Below, piece after piece: positions 1-7,306 of a stretch of 8,340 nt of DNA. Made by a program: the position numbers and the translations under genes. The notes under the pieces are model-generated. The model ran no database searches, was not told the origin of the DNA, and saw only the letters and a list, made by a program, of their open reading frames with translations. How positions within the stretch are numbered: position 1 is the stretch's first letter; each line of letters starts with the position of its first letter. Source of the stretch: Verrucomicrobiaceae bacterium. Its GTDB lineage: Bacteria; Verrucomicrobiota; Verrucomicrobiae; Verrucomicrobiales; Akkermansiaceae. The stretch is from contig CANBTO010000205.1 of assembly GCA_947372405.1 (NCBI GenBank), forward strand, positions 1-8,340. The letters run 5' to 3'.

Positions 1-707
1 TTCTTGTCGAACGCCTGGAAGTGTTTCTCCTGCTCGTCTTCGGTAAGGTTCTTCTCCATCGGGCCGGCGCGGAACTCTTCGAACGAGAGGGCTCCGTCCC
101 CATCCTTGTCGAGCATGCGGAGGATCTGGCGCGGCTCCATGCGAGGGCCATCGTGCGGCCCGCCGTCGGAGTGCCAGGGATGAGGCGGCTGCCCGCCCTG
201 CCGCATGAACGGCTGCTGCGGGCGGTCCTTAGGAGTGATGAGCCCGTCGCCATCGGTGTCCAGCCGGTGAAAAAGGGCCTCCTGTTTGTCGGCGGGCAGT
301 TTGTTAAAGAGTCTGCCGGCCTTGAATTCCTCGAAGCTGATGCCACCGCTTTTGTCCGTATCGAGCTCCCACAAGCGCTGCATGGGCTGCATCTGGCCTT
401 CGTGCTCCCTGATGATGCGGCCGATTTCCTCGCGACTGAGCTTGCCGTCGCCGTCCTTGTCGAGGCGGGCGAAAAGATCGGCGCGTTTGTCCTCCGGCAA
501 ATTCTGGACCCGTGGCAATGACTCGAATTCCTCTTTGGAAATGAATCCATCGTGGTCCTTGTCCGCGAATTTCCAATACTCCATGAACGGCCGCTGCGGG
601 CCGCGCCTGGCATCCCCTTCGTGCGGAGGCGCGGCCGCGTCCTGGGAGAACGCTGCGGCAGGCACCATGATGCTGGCGACAATTAGGGAAACAGGGATTG
701 TTTTCAT
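1..707 (-). CDS. Secreted multi-EF-hand calcium-binding protein (partial, C-terminus beyond left edge)
   Basis: The reading frame opens with ATG at 707 and stays open to the left edge, giving 235 codons without a stop. The first ~21 residues look like a signal peptide: MKT, then a hydrophobic stretch, then an AAAFS-Q cleavage region, so export to the periplasm or cell surface is likely. The rest carries canonical 12-residue EF-hand loops of the D-x-D-x-D-G type starting at residues 49, 83, 116, 150 and 200. A sixth begins at residue 234 and is cut by the window edge. Loop 3 (DTDKSGGISFEE) has Ser at the third ligand position and Gly-Gly after it. Loop 4 ends in Asp rather than Glu. Loops are 33-34 residues apart except for a Pro/Gly/His-rich insert between loops 4 and 5. 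Calcium binding is inferred from the loops; the biological role is unknown. It is divergent from metF, and no clear Shine-Dalgarno precedes the ATG. Confidence 0.88.
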   Translation of the reverse strand, partial: MKTIPVSLIVASIMVPAAAFSQDAAAPPHEGDARRGPQRPFMEYWKFADKDHDGFISKEEFESLPRVQNLPEDKRADLFARLDKDGDGKLSREEIGRIIREHEGQMQPMQRLWELDTDKSGGISFEEFKAGRLFNKLPADKQEALFHRLDTDGDGLITPKDRPQQPFMRQGGQPPHPWHSDGGPHDGPRMEPRQILRMLDKDGDGALSFEEFRAGPMEKNLTEDEQEKHFQAFDK

Positions 708-824
708 TGGGGATAGAGGCTTGCCTAGCGCCGTTCCGCGGAGCCGTCGGGATAGAAACTCCCGGACACGGGAAAAGTTTCGACAAGCTCTCCGGCACCG
801 CAGATTTTCAATACAGAAGACGCC
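708..824. promoter_or_regulatory. Divergent intergenic region between the EF-hand gene and metF
   Basis: These 117 bases separate two divergent starts and must contain the 5' leaders, and probably promoters, of both genes. I cannot assign -35/-10 boxes with confidence. The visible structure is a set of short complementary pentamers: CGGGA at 748-752, TCCCG at 760-764 and CGGGA at 769-773. These allow two mutually exclusive 5-bp hairpins. There is also an 8-bp palindrome, TCCGCGGA, at 735-742. No SAM or SAH riboswitch was recognisable. Confidence 0.4.
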
Positions 825-1730
825 ATGCACATCCGAGACATTCTATCCGGGCCGAATCCCTCGCTTTCATTCGAGTTCTTTCCGCCACGCACCGCGCCGT
901 CCTGGGAGGAACTCTATCAAACCATCAGGGATCTGGAACCGCTGGGGCCTTCCTTCGTTTCCGTGACCTACGGCGCCGGCGGCACAACCCGCGAGCTGAC
1001 GCACGACCTGGTGGTGCGGATCAAACAAACGACGTCGATCCCTCCGGTGCCGCACCTGACATGTGTGGGTCATAACGAGGATGATATCCAATCCATTCTG
1101 GAACGCTATGCGGCGGCCGGAGTCTCGAACATCCTGGCACTTCGCGGCGATCCGCCGCGGGACCAGCCGGACTACGACTGGAGCCAGGGTTCGTTCCGCC
1201 ATGCGGCGGATCTGGTGCGTTTCATCCGGAAATTCAACGATTCCGGCGCGCACCCGGATCCGCGCGGTTTCGGCATCGGCGTCGCAGGTTTTCCCGAAGG
1301 CCATCCCACCACACCCAACCGGGTGGAGGAACTGGATTTCCTCAAGGCGAAGGTGGACGAAGGTGCGGACTACATCTGCACGCAGTTGTTCTTCGACAAC
1401 CATGATTTCCTGGATTTCCGGGACCGTTGCCGTCTGGCGGGGATCGATGTTCCGATCATCGCTGGCGTGATGCCGGTGTCCTCGCTGCAGGGAATGAAGC
1501 GCATGGCCGAGCTCGCGGCCGGGGCGCGCTATCCGGCAAAGCTGATACGGGCTCTCAACCGGGCGAACTCGAGCCCCGAGGCGGTGGAACGCGTCGGCAT
1601 CCACTACGCTGCGGAACAATGCGCCGGCCTGCTGGACGAGGGTGCGGACGGCATCCACTTCTACACGCTCAACAAGAGCCGTGCGACCCGCGAAATCTTC
1701 CACAGCCTGGGCTTGGACTCAAAGGCGTGA
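825..1730 (+). CDS. metF: 5,10-methylenetetrahydrofolate reductase (MetF)
   Basis: This 301-residue protein is the size expected for a bacterial MetF, the flavoenzyme that reduces 5,10-methylene-THF to 5-methyl-THF for methionine synthesis in the cytoplasm. Family motifs occur in order along a TIM-barrel frame. They are SFEFFPP at 15-21 (Glu17 is the conserved catalytic acid), VSVTYGAGG at 45-53, HLTC at 77-80 and LALRGDPP at 104-111 (Asp109 matches the flavin-tuning Asp of E. coli MetF). GFPEGHP at 155-161, YICTQLFFD at 183-191 and AGVMP at 213-217 complete the set. The C-terminus GIHFYTLNKS is also typical. The start is the ATG directly before HIRDIL; only a weak AGAAG lies upstream. No other methionine gene is adjacent, so it appears to be a single transcription unit. 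Its stop codon abuts that of the convergent AsmA-like gene. Confidence 0.97.
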   Translation: MHIRDILSGPNPSLSFEFFPPRTAPSWEELYQTIRDLEPLGPSFVSVTYGAGGTTRELTHDLVVRIKQTTSIPPVPHLTCVGHNEDDIQSILERYAAAGVSNILALRGDPPRDQPDYDWSQGSFRHAADLVRFIRKFNDSGAHPDPRGFGIGVAGFPEGHPTTPNRVEELDFLKAKVDEGADYICTQLFFDNHDFLDFRDRCRLAGIDVPIIAGVMPVSSLQGMKRMAELAAGARYPAKLIRALNRANSSPEAVERVGIHYAAEQCAGLLDEGADGIHFYTLNKSRATREIFHSLGLDSKA

Positions 1731-3374
1731 TCAGCGCTGTCCAAGCTGATAGATGTCCTCGGCCTGTTTGAGGGTGAGCTCGTAGAGACTTCCCTCAAGC
1801 GGCACCCGCAGGGAAACGCGGCCGGTCGTGGGATCCACCGGATAGGCTTGCTGAAGGTGCTTGGCTCGTTCAAAGGCATCACCCGGAATGGTGATCCGGA
1901 CGGCGCCTTCGTATTGCAGCATGCGGGACATGCGCTCGGAAGCCTGCGACTGAAGGCGCCGCATCTCGAGGCTGATGCCGAGGCGGTCGAACAAACTCAG
2001 GTTCTCGACGTTTTCGGTGCCTTCCTTGATGCGCTGGGCCTCAGCTGCCTTTCTCAGCGTGAAAGCGGATTCCTCCTTGGGCAATGCCTCGTGTGCCGCG
2101 TTGGCCTCGTCTTCATTGCTGAAGATCGGCGAGTTCTCGGCACCCGTACCTTTCGCAACGGCTGCCTGGACTTCCTGATCGGTCGGCAGGCGGACGTTGA
2201 ACTTGCCTTCCAGGGTGAACAAGTCCTCGGACTTGAGTTTCAGTTCGGACAACTCGAGGCCGCCGCGGGTCGTCTTCATCAGGAATGAACCCTCGCGGAA
2301 ATCGATGCGGTGATAGTTTCTCGAATAGTCCACGACCGAGAGCGCCTTGAGCACGTGGAGACGTTCGCGCAGGGTAATCGTGTCCTTACCGTCAAGAACG
2401 ACCTGCCCCTGGAAACCGATCCCATCCGATGAGTTGGTGGATCCAAAAACCCGGAAGTCTCCGGAAATCGTTCCTTCCACAAAGGACCACAAGGCGGATG
2501 GTAGGATTTCATCCAGCTCGAGGTTGCGGATCTTGGCGACTCCTGAAACCTCAGGGCGCTCACCTCCGGCCAGTTTAAGTCCCGTAATCGTGACGGAACC
2601 GGCGTTTTTCTTGAATTCTGCTTTTTCGAAAAACAAACCATCGCCATCACTGTCAACGACCAGGTTGATGATATCGAGTTTACTCAGCCAGTTCTGGGAA
2701 AAAGTCCCCCCTTTGAAGATCATGTGCCATCCCGTGTTCGTCCGCTGCATCTTCAACGTGCTGTTTTCTATGCTCCCCCGCGTCCTTTCGGAATATCCCC
2801 AACGCAAGTTGGTATCCGCCACTTCAAGGCTTGTGATCTCGATCCCGGACGCCTTGTGGAAAATGCTGGCGGACTGCTTGGCGGCGGATGCCTTGTCGTC
2901 AGCGCCGGCCCGGAGGTCGATATCGACTTTCGAAATGGCAATGGTTCCAGGTTTCCAAATTCCCACAAGACCGTCGATCAAGCCCATCTTGCAGCGCAGG
3001 TTTCTGACCTCCATGCTGCTGAAAAACGTTCCGTCACCACCTTGAGAGGCGAAGCGGGCGATTTCAAGCTGCCCTTGCATGCGGTTCAAGCCTCTCATCG
3101 CAAGTTCCGATGCGGACAGCCCGGACTCGAGTTCCTTGCGGAATGCCTCCTTGAACCGCTCCGAGTCGGTGCGCTTTACGAGATAAACCCATGTTCCTGC
3201 GGCGAGCACCAACAGGAAGACCAGAATCCGGAAACCGAGCCTCAACAAGTGGAACATCGCACGGCCACTCATGCCTTTGGTGGACATCGAATAGCGGATC
3301 TGAAACCAGAACCCTTGGTTCGCCACCCACTGACTCAGGCGTTCATTGAAATTTTGCAATTGCTCGGTCTGCAT
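1731..3374 (-). CDS. Membrane-anchored AsmA-like envelope protein
   Basis: This is a 547-residue protein if it starts at the ATG at 3374 (MQTEQLQNF). The frame is open further upstream to an ATG at 3470, but that stretch crosses the repeat-rich spacer and reads like non-coding sequence. Later Met codons (residues 30, 35, 40) are also possible starts. The layout is a short cytoplasmic N-terminus, one hydrophobic helix at about residues 43-65 flanked by Arg/Lys, and a long soluble, presumably periplasmic, domain. That domain has alternating beta-strand character (SGDFRVFG, FQGQVVLDGKD, LELSELKLKSEDLFTLEGKF), resembling AsmA/TamB-type proteins linked to outer-membrane assembly or lipid transport. 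Residues ~400-485 are a charged linker, followed by a final beta-rich segment. Assignment to the AsmA group is from overall pattern only; no catalytic motif is visible. It sits divergent to scpA and convergent to metF, with no operon partner in view. Confidence 0.72.
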   Translation of the reverse strand: MQTEQLQNFNERLSQWVANQGFWFQIRYSMSTKGMSGRAMFHLLRLGFRILVFLLVLAAGTWVYLVKRTDSERFKEAFRKELESGLSASELAMRGLNRMQGQLEIARFASQGGDGTFFSSMEVRNLRCKMGLIDGLVGIWKPGTIAISKVDIDLRAGADDKASAAKQSASIFHKASGIEITSLEVADTNLRWGYSERTRGSIENSTLKMQRTNTGWHMIFKGGTFSQNWLSKLDIINLVVDSDGDGLFFEKAEFKKNAGSVTITGLKLAGGERPEVSGVAKIRNLELDEILPSALWSFVEGTISGDFRVFGSTNSSDGIGFQGQVVLDGKDTITLRERLHVLKALSVVDYSRNYHRIDFREGSFLMKTTRGGLELSELKLKSEDLFTLEGKFNVRLPTDQEVQAAVAKGTGAENSPIFSNEDEANAAHEALPKEESAFTLRKAAEAQRIKEGTENVENLSLFDRLGISLEMRRLQSQASERMSRMLQYEGAVRITIPGDAFERAKHLQQAYPVDPTTGRVSLRVPLEGSLYELTLKQAEDIYQLGQR

Positions 3375-3409
3375 GATTCGGCTCGCCTTGGGGCGCGCCG
3401 AGTAAAACC

Positions 3410-3446
3410 CGCCTCGCCCGGCGAGGCGAGGGAAAATTGCCTCGCC
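3410..3446. repeat. Clustered GGCGAG/CTCGCC inverted repeats in the scpA divergent spacer
   Basis: CGCCTCGCC at 3410-3418 and GGCGAGGCG at 3420-3428 form a 9-bp perfect inverted repeat around one base. GGCGAGG at 3425-3431 can pair instead with CCTCGCC at 3440-3446 across an 8-base loop, so the two hairpins compete. A further CTCGCC lies at 3382-3387. The cluster lies between the divergent starts of the AsmA-like gene and scpA. It could be a protein-binding operator, a transcript hairpin, or a dispersed genomic repeat; the sequence alone cannot decide. Confidence 0.5.
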
Positions 3447-3477
3447 GCAACGCCGCGCATCACCTACCACACGCCTC

Positions 3478-4251
3478 GTGGAAGATAACGACTATAAAGT
3501 ACGCCTCGAAATCTTCGAAGGCCCGCTGGACCTGCTGCTCTACCTGATCAAGAAGGACGAGGTGGACATCCATTCCATTTCCATCGAACGCATCACCCGC
3601 CAGTATCTGGACTACATCAACACGTTCAAACTCCTGAACATCGACCTCGCGTCCGAATTCATCGTGATGGCAGCCAACCTGATGTATCTGAAAAGCCGGA
3701 CCCTTCTGCCGAAGGTGGACCAGCCTCCTGAAGAGGACGCCGAGGAGGACGATCCCCGCTGGGAGCTCATCCGCCAGCTCATCGAATACAAGAAATTCAA
3801 GGATGCCGCAGGATTCCTCTCCTTGCGAGAACTGGAACAGGAGGGACGATTCTCCCACCAGCCCGACGCCGCCGAGCAACCCGAAATCGAGGCTCCGGCT
3901 CTCGCCGAAGTGTCCATTTTCGACCTGATCCGAGCCTTCCAGAACGTACTCAAACGCTTCGAGGAATCCCACGATTTCGGTGACATCATCGATGACCGCT
4001 TCACCGTCTCGGACAAGATCGAGATGCTCATGCATCACTTCCAGCCCGGCGAATTCAGGCGTTTCGAGGAACTTTTCCAGTCCGCCACCACCAAGGCGGA
4101 GGTGATCGTCACCTTCCTCGCGCTGCTCGAACTGATGAAGCTAAACCAGTTCGTGGTGCGGCAGAACGAGCTGCTCGGAGACATCGTCATCGAACGACGC
4201 GGCATCCAGTCGGTTCCAGCGCTGGAGGGAGCGGAAACAAGAGCGGAGTAG
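3478..4251 (+). CDS. scpA: Segregation and condensation protein A (ScpA, kleisin)
   Basis: This 257-residue protein matches ScpA throughout. ScpA is the kleisin that bridges SMC heads and binds ScpB to form the bacterial condensin for chromosome compaction and segregation. The N-terminal SMC-neck-binding domain carries the diagnostic FEGPLDLLLYLI at 13-24 and the LASEFIVMAANLMYLKSRTL region at about 57-76. A variable acidic linker follows (PPEEDAEEDD near residue 85). The C-terminal winged-helix domain runs from about residue 185 and includes VIVTFLALLELMKLNQF. The start is GTG at 3478; no in-frame ATG precedes the conserved N-terminus and no Shine-Dalgarno is evident. The usual partner gene scpB does not follow. 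Instead the downstream neighbour is the convergent infA, 15 bases away, so scpB must be elsewhere in the genome. Confidence 0.95.
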   Translation: MEDNDYKVRLEIFEGPLDLLLYLIKKDEVDIHSISIERITRQYLDYINTFKLLNIDLASEFIVMAANLMYLKSRTLLPKVDQPPEEDAEEDDPRWELIRQLIEYKKFKDAAGFLSLRELEQEGRFSHQPDAAEQPEIEAPALAEVSIFDLIRAFQNVLKRFEESHDFGDIIDDRFTVSDKIEMLMHHFQPGEFRRFEELFQSATTKAEVIVTFLALLELMKLNQFVVRQNELLGDIVIERRGIQSVPALEGAETRAE

Positions 4252-4266
4252 GCGCCGGCGGCGGCC

Positions 4267-4572
4267 TCAGCCCACGCGAAACACAATCCGGGCCTTCGTC
4301 AGGTCGTAGGGAGACATCTCCATCTTCACCTTGTCACCCACGACGAGGCGGATGAAACGCTTGCGCATCTTGCCGGAAATGTGGGCCAACACCTCGTGGC
4401 CGCTCTCCAGCTTCACTCGAAACATAGTCCCGGCAAGCACCGAGGAGATTTCGCCATCCACTTCCACCGCCTTTTCCTCCTCGTCCTTGGTTGAACGCTT
4501 CGGAGGACCATATCGGTTGCGGTTGCGGCTGCTGGAAGGACGACGTCCTGAGTTCTGGGGGCGCGGAGGCAT
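4267..4572 (-). CDS. infA: Translation initiation factor IF-1 with N-terminal extension
   Basis: The C-terminal ~65 residues are a clear IF-1 OB-fold, which binds the 30S A-site during initiation together with IF-2 and IF-3. Recognisable pieces are [19 protein letters not shown] (38-56), [20 protein letters not shown] (63-82) and [15 protein letters not shown] at the end. The product is 101 residues from the ATG at 4572, whereas typical bacterial IF-1 is ~72. The extra ~30 N-terminal residues are rich in Arg, Pro, Ser and Asn ([20 protein letters not shown]) and then acidic (KDEEE). The start is uncertain: the frame stays open far upstream, but that part is antisense to the TPR gene, and no Shine-Dalgarno marks any candidate. 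It stands alone rather than in a ribosomal-protein operon. The IF-1 assignment is firm; the extension is inferred. Confidence 0.93.
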   Translation of the reverse strand: MPPRPQNSGRRPSSSRNRNRYGPPKRSTKDEEEKAVEVDGEISSVLAGTMFRVKLESGHEVLAHISGKMRKRFIRLVVGDKVKMEMSPYDLTKARIVFRVG

Positions 4573-4791
4573 GACGGCTTGGGATGATACTGGCGGCGAA
4601 GCACAAACCCCACCGACGGCGCTTCGGTAACGCATCGGAACAAAGCCAGCAATCCCAAAAAACACGACAATCTCCAATTCCGGCTTTTTCCACATCACAG
4701 GCGCTTGCCAAGCCGCCACACAACATTCAACTTGCGTCCGCAAATCGTCCTTATACCGATTCGCGGAAAATCCATCCGAAGTTTCAACGCC
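4573..4791. promoter_or_regulatory. Divergent intergenic region between infA and the TPR gene
   Basis: These 219 bases lie between two divergent starts and should hold both promoters. The base composition is less GC-rich than the flanking genes, with A/T-rich patches near 4655-4690 and 4745-4755, which fits promoter sequence. I could not pick -35/-10 pairs with acceptable spacing, and no RNA element or convincing hairpin was seen. Confidence 0.35.
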
Positions 4792-6180
4792 ATGCCTGAG
4801 ATCACCGAAAAAGAACTCCCGCCGAATATCAAACCTCTCTGGCTTAAAGCGATCAACGCGGTCCAAGCCTCCAATCTCGACTATGCGATCACGCTCCTTC
4901 AGGGTGTCCTCAAGGAGAGTCCCGGTTTCCTCGAGGGCCGCAGGATTCTTCGCAAGTGCGAACTCCAGCTTGCGGGAAACACGAAGAGAAAAGGAACACT
5001 TTTCGGGATCCAGACCGGCGGCATGGGAGTGATGAAACTCCACGGCCAGGCGAAAAAGGATCCCGAAGGCACTCTGCCCCTGATTGAAAAGGAACTCGAG
5101 AAGGATCCGCTCAACGACCAGGCGAACGACCTGCTCTTCGACACCTGCATGAAGCTCGAGTTGTTCGAAACCGCCGCCTTCGCACTCGAAACCATCCGCA
5201 AGGGGAATCCCGAGAACGCAAAGCTCCTCCACAAACTCGCGACCTTCTACACGACCCGCGACCAACCGCAGTTGGCCGCGGAGGTTTACAACGACATCAT
5301 CAGGCACCACCCGACGGATGGCGCGGCCATCAAGGGCTCCAAAGATGCTTCCGCGCGCGCCTCGATGAAGAAACAGAAGTGGGACGAGAACGCCGACATG
5401 CGCGACCTGAGGCGGGATGTCTCCCAGGATGAGGAACTGGAAAAAGCGTCGCGCTCGGGCCTAACCAAGGAACAACTCGAGGAGCGCCGTGACAAGATCG
5501 TCGAAAAATATACCGCTGATCCCAACCACCTCGGTACTGTCAAGGATCTTGCGGTAATCTACGAGCAGTTGGAAGACTGGCACAACGCCGAAACCTTCTA
5601 TTCATGGGCGCACAATCTCAGCACCGGAGATACAGCCCTCGCCAACAAGGCCTCCATCATGCGGGACAAAGGCATCGAAACCGACCTCAGGAACCTGGAG
5701 ATCGCCGTCAACGAAGACCCGGACAACGTTGAGCTCAGGGCCGAGCTCAACCAGCGCAGGGCGGAGCGACTCGCCGAGCAGGTCCAGGAAGCCCAGAAGC
5801 GCGTGGACCAGAACCCGACCGATCCGCAGCTTCGTTACGAACTCGGCACCGCCCTCTACCACTCCGGAGATTACAGCACAGCCATCCCGCACCTCCAGCA
5901 AGCCACCCGCAACCCACACGTTCGCACCAAGGTGCTCCTTTTGCTGGGGCGCACGTTCAAGGCCAAAGGCATGTATGACCTCTCGATCAAGCAGCTTTCA
6001 GATGCCTTGGCGGATCTACATGCCATGGACCACGTCAAGAAAGAGGTTCTTTACGAAAAGGGCCTCATTCACGACGAGATGGGAGACAAGGTTGCCGCAC
6101 TGGACTGCTTCAAGCAGATCTACGAAGTCGATTACAGCTACAGGGACGTCGCCCATCGCGTCGAATCCTCGTATTCCTGA
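4792..6180 (+). CDS. Cytoplasmic tetratricopeptide-repeat protein
   Basis: This is a 462-residue protein from the ATG at 4792 ([15 protein letters not shown]). An in-frame ATG 29 codons upstream is less likely because the added residues do not look like protein. There is no signal peptide or membrane helix. Helical TPR-like pairs with the usual small and aromatic positions can be seen at about residues 15-48, 144-175 ([20 protein letters not shown]), 249-280 ([19 protein letters not shown]), 345-375 ([18 protein letters not shown]), 378-410 and 417-448 ([20 protein letters not shown]). The middle, residues ~185-245 and ~295-340, is highly charged and probably forms long helices or coiled coil. 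TPR arrays bind other proteins, but nothing here names the partner. It is divergent from infA and ends at a strong terminator, so it is probably transcribed alone. Confidence 0.88.
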   Translation: MPEITEKELPPNIKPLWLKAINAVQASNLDYAITLLQGVLKESPGFLEGRRILRKCELQLAGNTKRKGTLFGIQTGGMGVMKLHGQAKKDPEGTLPLIEKELEKDPLNDQANDLLFDTCMKLELFETAAFALETIRKGNPENAKLLHKLATFYTTRDQPQLAAEVYNDIIRHHPTDGAAIKGSKDASARASMKKQKWDENADMRDLRRDVSQDEELEKASRSGLTKEQLEERRDKIVEKYTADPNHLGTVKDLAVIYEQLEDWHNAETFYSWAHNLSTGDTALANKASIMRDKGIETDLRNLEIAVNEDPDNVELRAELNQRRAERLAEQVQEAQKRVDQNPTDPQLRYELGTALYHSGDYSTAIPHLQQATRNPHVRTKVLLLLGRTFKAKGMYDLSIKQLSDALADLHAMDHVKKEVLYEKGLIHDEMGDKVAALDCFKQIYEVDYSYRDVAHRVESSYS

Positions 6181-6204
6181 AATCCAACGCCGGTCTGCCT
6201 CATC

Positions 6205-6236
6205 AAGCCGCTTCCTGACCGGGAAGCGGCTTTTTT
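6205..6236 (+). terminator. Rho-independent terminator of the TPR gene
   Basis: AAGCCGCTTCC at 6205-6215 pairs perfectly with GGAAGCGGCTT at 6222-6232 (11 bp, 6-base loop), and a run of six T follows on the plus strand at 6231-6236. It lies 24 bases after the TPR stop. On the minus strand the stem is not followed by a T run, so it should act mainly for the plus-strand gene, although it also sits just past the stop of the convergent minus-strand gene. Confidence 0.9.
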
Positions 6237-6239
6237 GCA

Positions 6240-7178
6240 TCAGTTGAACTTATCGTCATAAGACTTGGGAGCCAGCACCCAGTCTTCCGACATCACGCGG
6301 ACAATCTCAAATTGTCCCCGGTCGATTCCATCGGATTTGCGGATCTCCAATGTCACCCGCCTGAGACGGCTCTCAGCGGACACAATACGCGCCATGGCTT
6401 TGGCCTGCTTTGAGCCAACTCGGCAATAACCGTGAAGGATCTCTTTTTCCTCGGGCAGCAGGTCTTTTGTTTCCGGAGAAGCCATTGCATAACAGACCCA
6501 GGTGCTTTCATCGATGAAAGGGCCGTTGAAATATGCGTCGGCCGTGACAAAAACCCTTACCATCGAGTGATCGGCGCGCCCGGCGAGAAGATCGGGCCAT
6601 GACGGCCTGCTCACCATCGCAAACCCTTCGAAATCCAGTTTCCACACGCCTTTGTCATCCGGCACGAGAAAGGCCAACCGTTCCTTCGGTCCATGTTTGC
6701 CGGAATATGTCACCAGCACTCCCTCCATCAGCAATCCTTCAAGATCCATACTGCTGAGCCAGTCCATGCTCTGCACCTGCCCATCCCGCTCGGCGGTTTC
6801 CTTGTTGAATTCCACCACCTCTTCAGGAGTCGCTCCACCCAGACGAAAATATTGTTCCACCTTTCCCGCAGCCTTGACTATGACCGCCTTCCTGACGATG
6901 TCCAAAGCCTCGTCCTCGCTGGGAGAAACGAATTTCGAGACGATCCGCTCGTTAATCTCCACAGGAGCCAGCTTCGCCGAACTGTTTGTGGCATCCTCCG
7001 TGTCACGGACGCTCTGCCAGAAAATCATCCACCCCCAGCCGATCATAAAAAGAGTCAGCAGCGAAAGGCCGATTGACCAGAGCACCACCAAATTGCGTCG
7101 ACCGGGAGAGGCAGTGGCATCCGCATCCCCCATGCTCCCATGTCTGCGTGACCGTCTTGCTTCTGTTTTCTCGACCAT
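6240..7178 (-). CDS. Uncharacterised membrane-anchored protein, paralog of the gene at 7872-8340
   Basis: I do not recognise the family. With the ATG at 7178 the product is 312 residues; ATGs at 7265 (+29 residues) and 7133 are alternatives, and none has a convincing Shine-Dalgarno. An Arg-rich cytoplasmic N-terminus precedes one hydrophobic helix at about residues 29-54 (LVVLWSIGLSLLTLFMIGWG). The remaining ~255 residues are soluble and probably periplasmic. The C-terminal ~145 residues closely match the partial gene at 7872-8340, sharing RLAFL, PSW-DLL, VRVFV, NGPF-DES, GYCR, QAKA, TLEIR and EDWVL. These conserved, Trp-rich blocks suggest a defined domain of unknown function. It lies downstream of the lipoprotein gene on the same strand and is probably co-transcribed with it. 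The stop lies four bases past the T-run of the convergent TPR terminator. Confidence 0.8.
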   Translation of the reverse strand: MVEKTEARRSRRHGSMGDADATASPGRRNLVVLWSIGLSLLTLFMIGWGWMIFWQSVRDTEDATNSSAKLAPVEINERIVSKFVSPSEDEALDIVRKAVIVKAAGKVEQYFRLGGATPEEVVEFNKETAERDGQVQSMDWLSSMDLEGLLMEGVLVTYSGKHGPKERLAFLVPDDKGVWKLDFEGFAMVSRPSWPDLLAGRADHSMVRVFVTADAYFNGPFIDESTWVCYAMASPETKDLLPEEKEILHGYCRVGSKQAKAMARIVSAESRLRRVTLEIRKSDGIDRGQFEIVRVMSEDWVLAPKSYDDKFN

Positions 7179-7282
7179 ATCCCGCAGGCGTGAAACCCGC
7201 CCTATCCGCGGCCCGTCACCGGACGAACGCGAGTGCGGGGATTCGATGCCTCGACGTATTTTCATGGGTTTGTTTAGGGGGA

Positions 7283-7299
7283 CGGGGCAGCGAACCCCG
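7283..7299 (-). other. Intergenic hairpin between the lipoprotein gene and the 6240-7178 gene
   Basis: CGGGG at 7283-7287 and CCCCG at 7295-7299 form a 5-bp GC stem with a 7-base loop just after the lipoprotein stop. There is no T run on the minus strand, so it is not a standard terminator. It could affect mRNA stability or partial read-through between the two genes. Evidence is limited to the inverted repeat. Confidence 0.25.
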
Positions 7300-7306
7300 G
7301 TGCATG

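Noticed and set aside
1..707. Dockerin-type cellulosome domains in the EF-hand protein
   Set aside because: Dockerins have two F-hand loops with a different ~22-residue duplicated pattern; here the loops are canonical EF-hands at a 33-34 residue period.
304..798. Minus-strand open frame of 164 codons overlapping the EF-hand gene
   Set aside because: Another minus-strand frame here encodes a signal peptide and repeated EF-hand loops, so this frame is a shadow.
708..824. SAM or SAH riboswitch upstream of metF
   Set aside because: The leader is short and no conserved riboswitch core or multi-helix fold could be recognised; only 5-bp hairpins are present.
867..1703. Long minus-strand open frame opposite metF
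   Set aside because: It is a mirror of the GC-rich metF coding sequence; metF motifs are unambiguous and the antisense product resembles nothing.
3375..3470. N-terminal extension of the AsmA-like protein to the ATG at 3470
   Set aside because: It would translate the inverted-repeat spacer and leave only seven bases to the scpA start; the added residues look non-coding.
4573..5310. Open minus-strand frame continuing upstream of infA, which would give a ~347-residue IF-1 fusion
   Set aside because: The upstream part is antisense to the well-supported TPR gene and shows no protein-like features; IF-1 proteins end near the chosen start.
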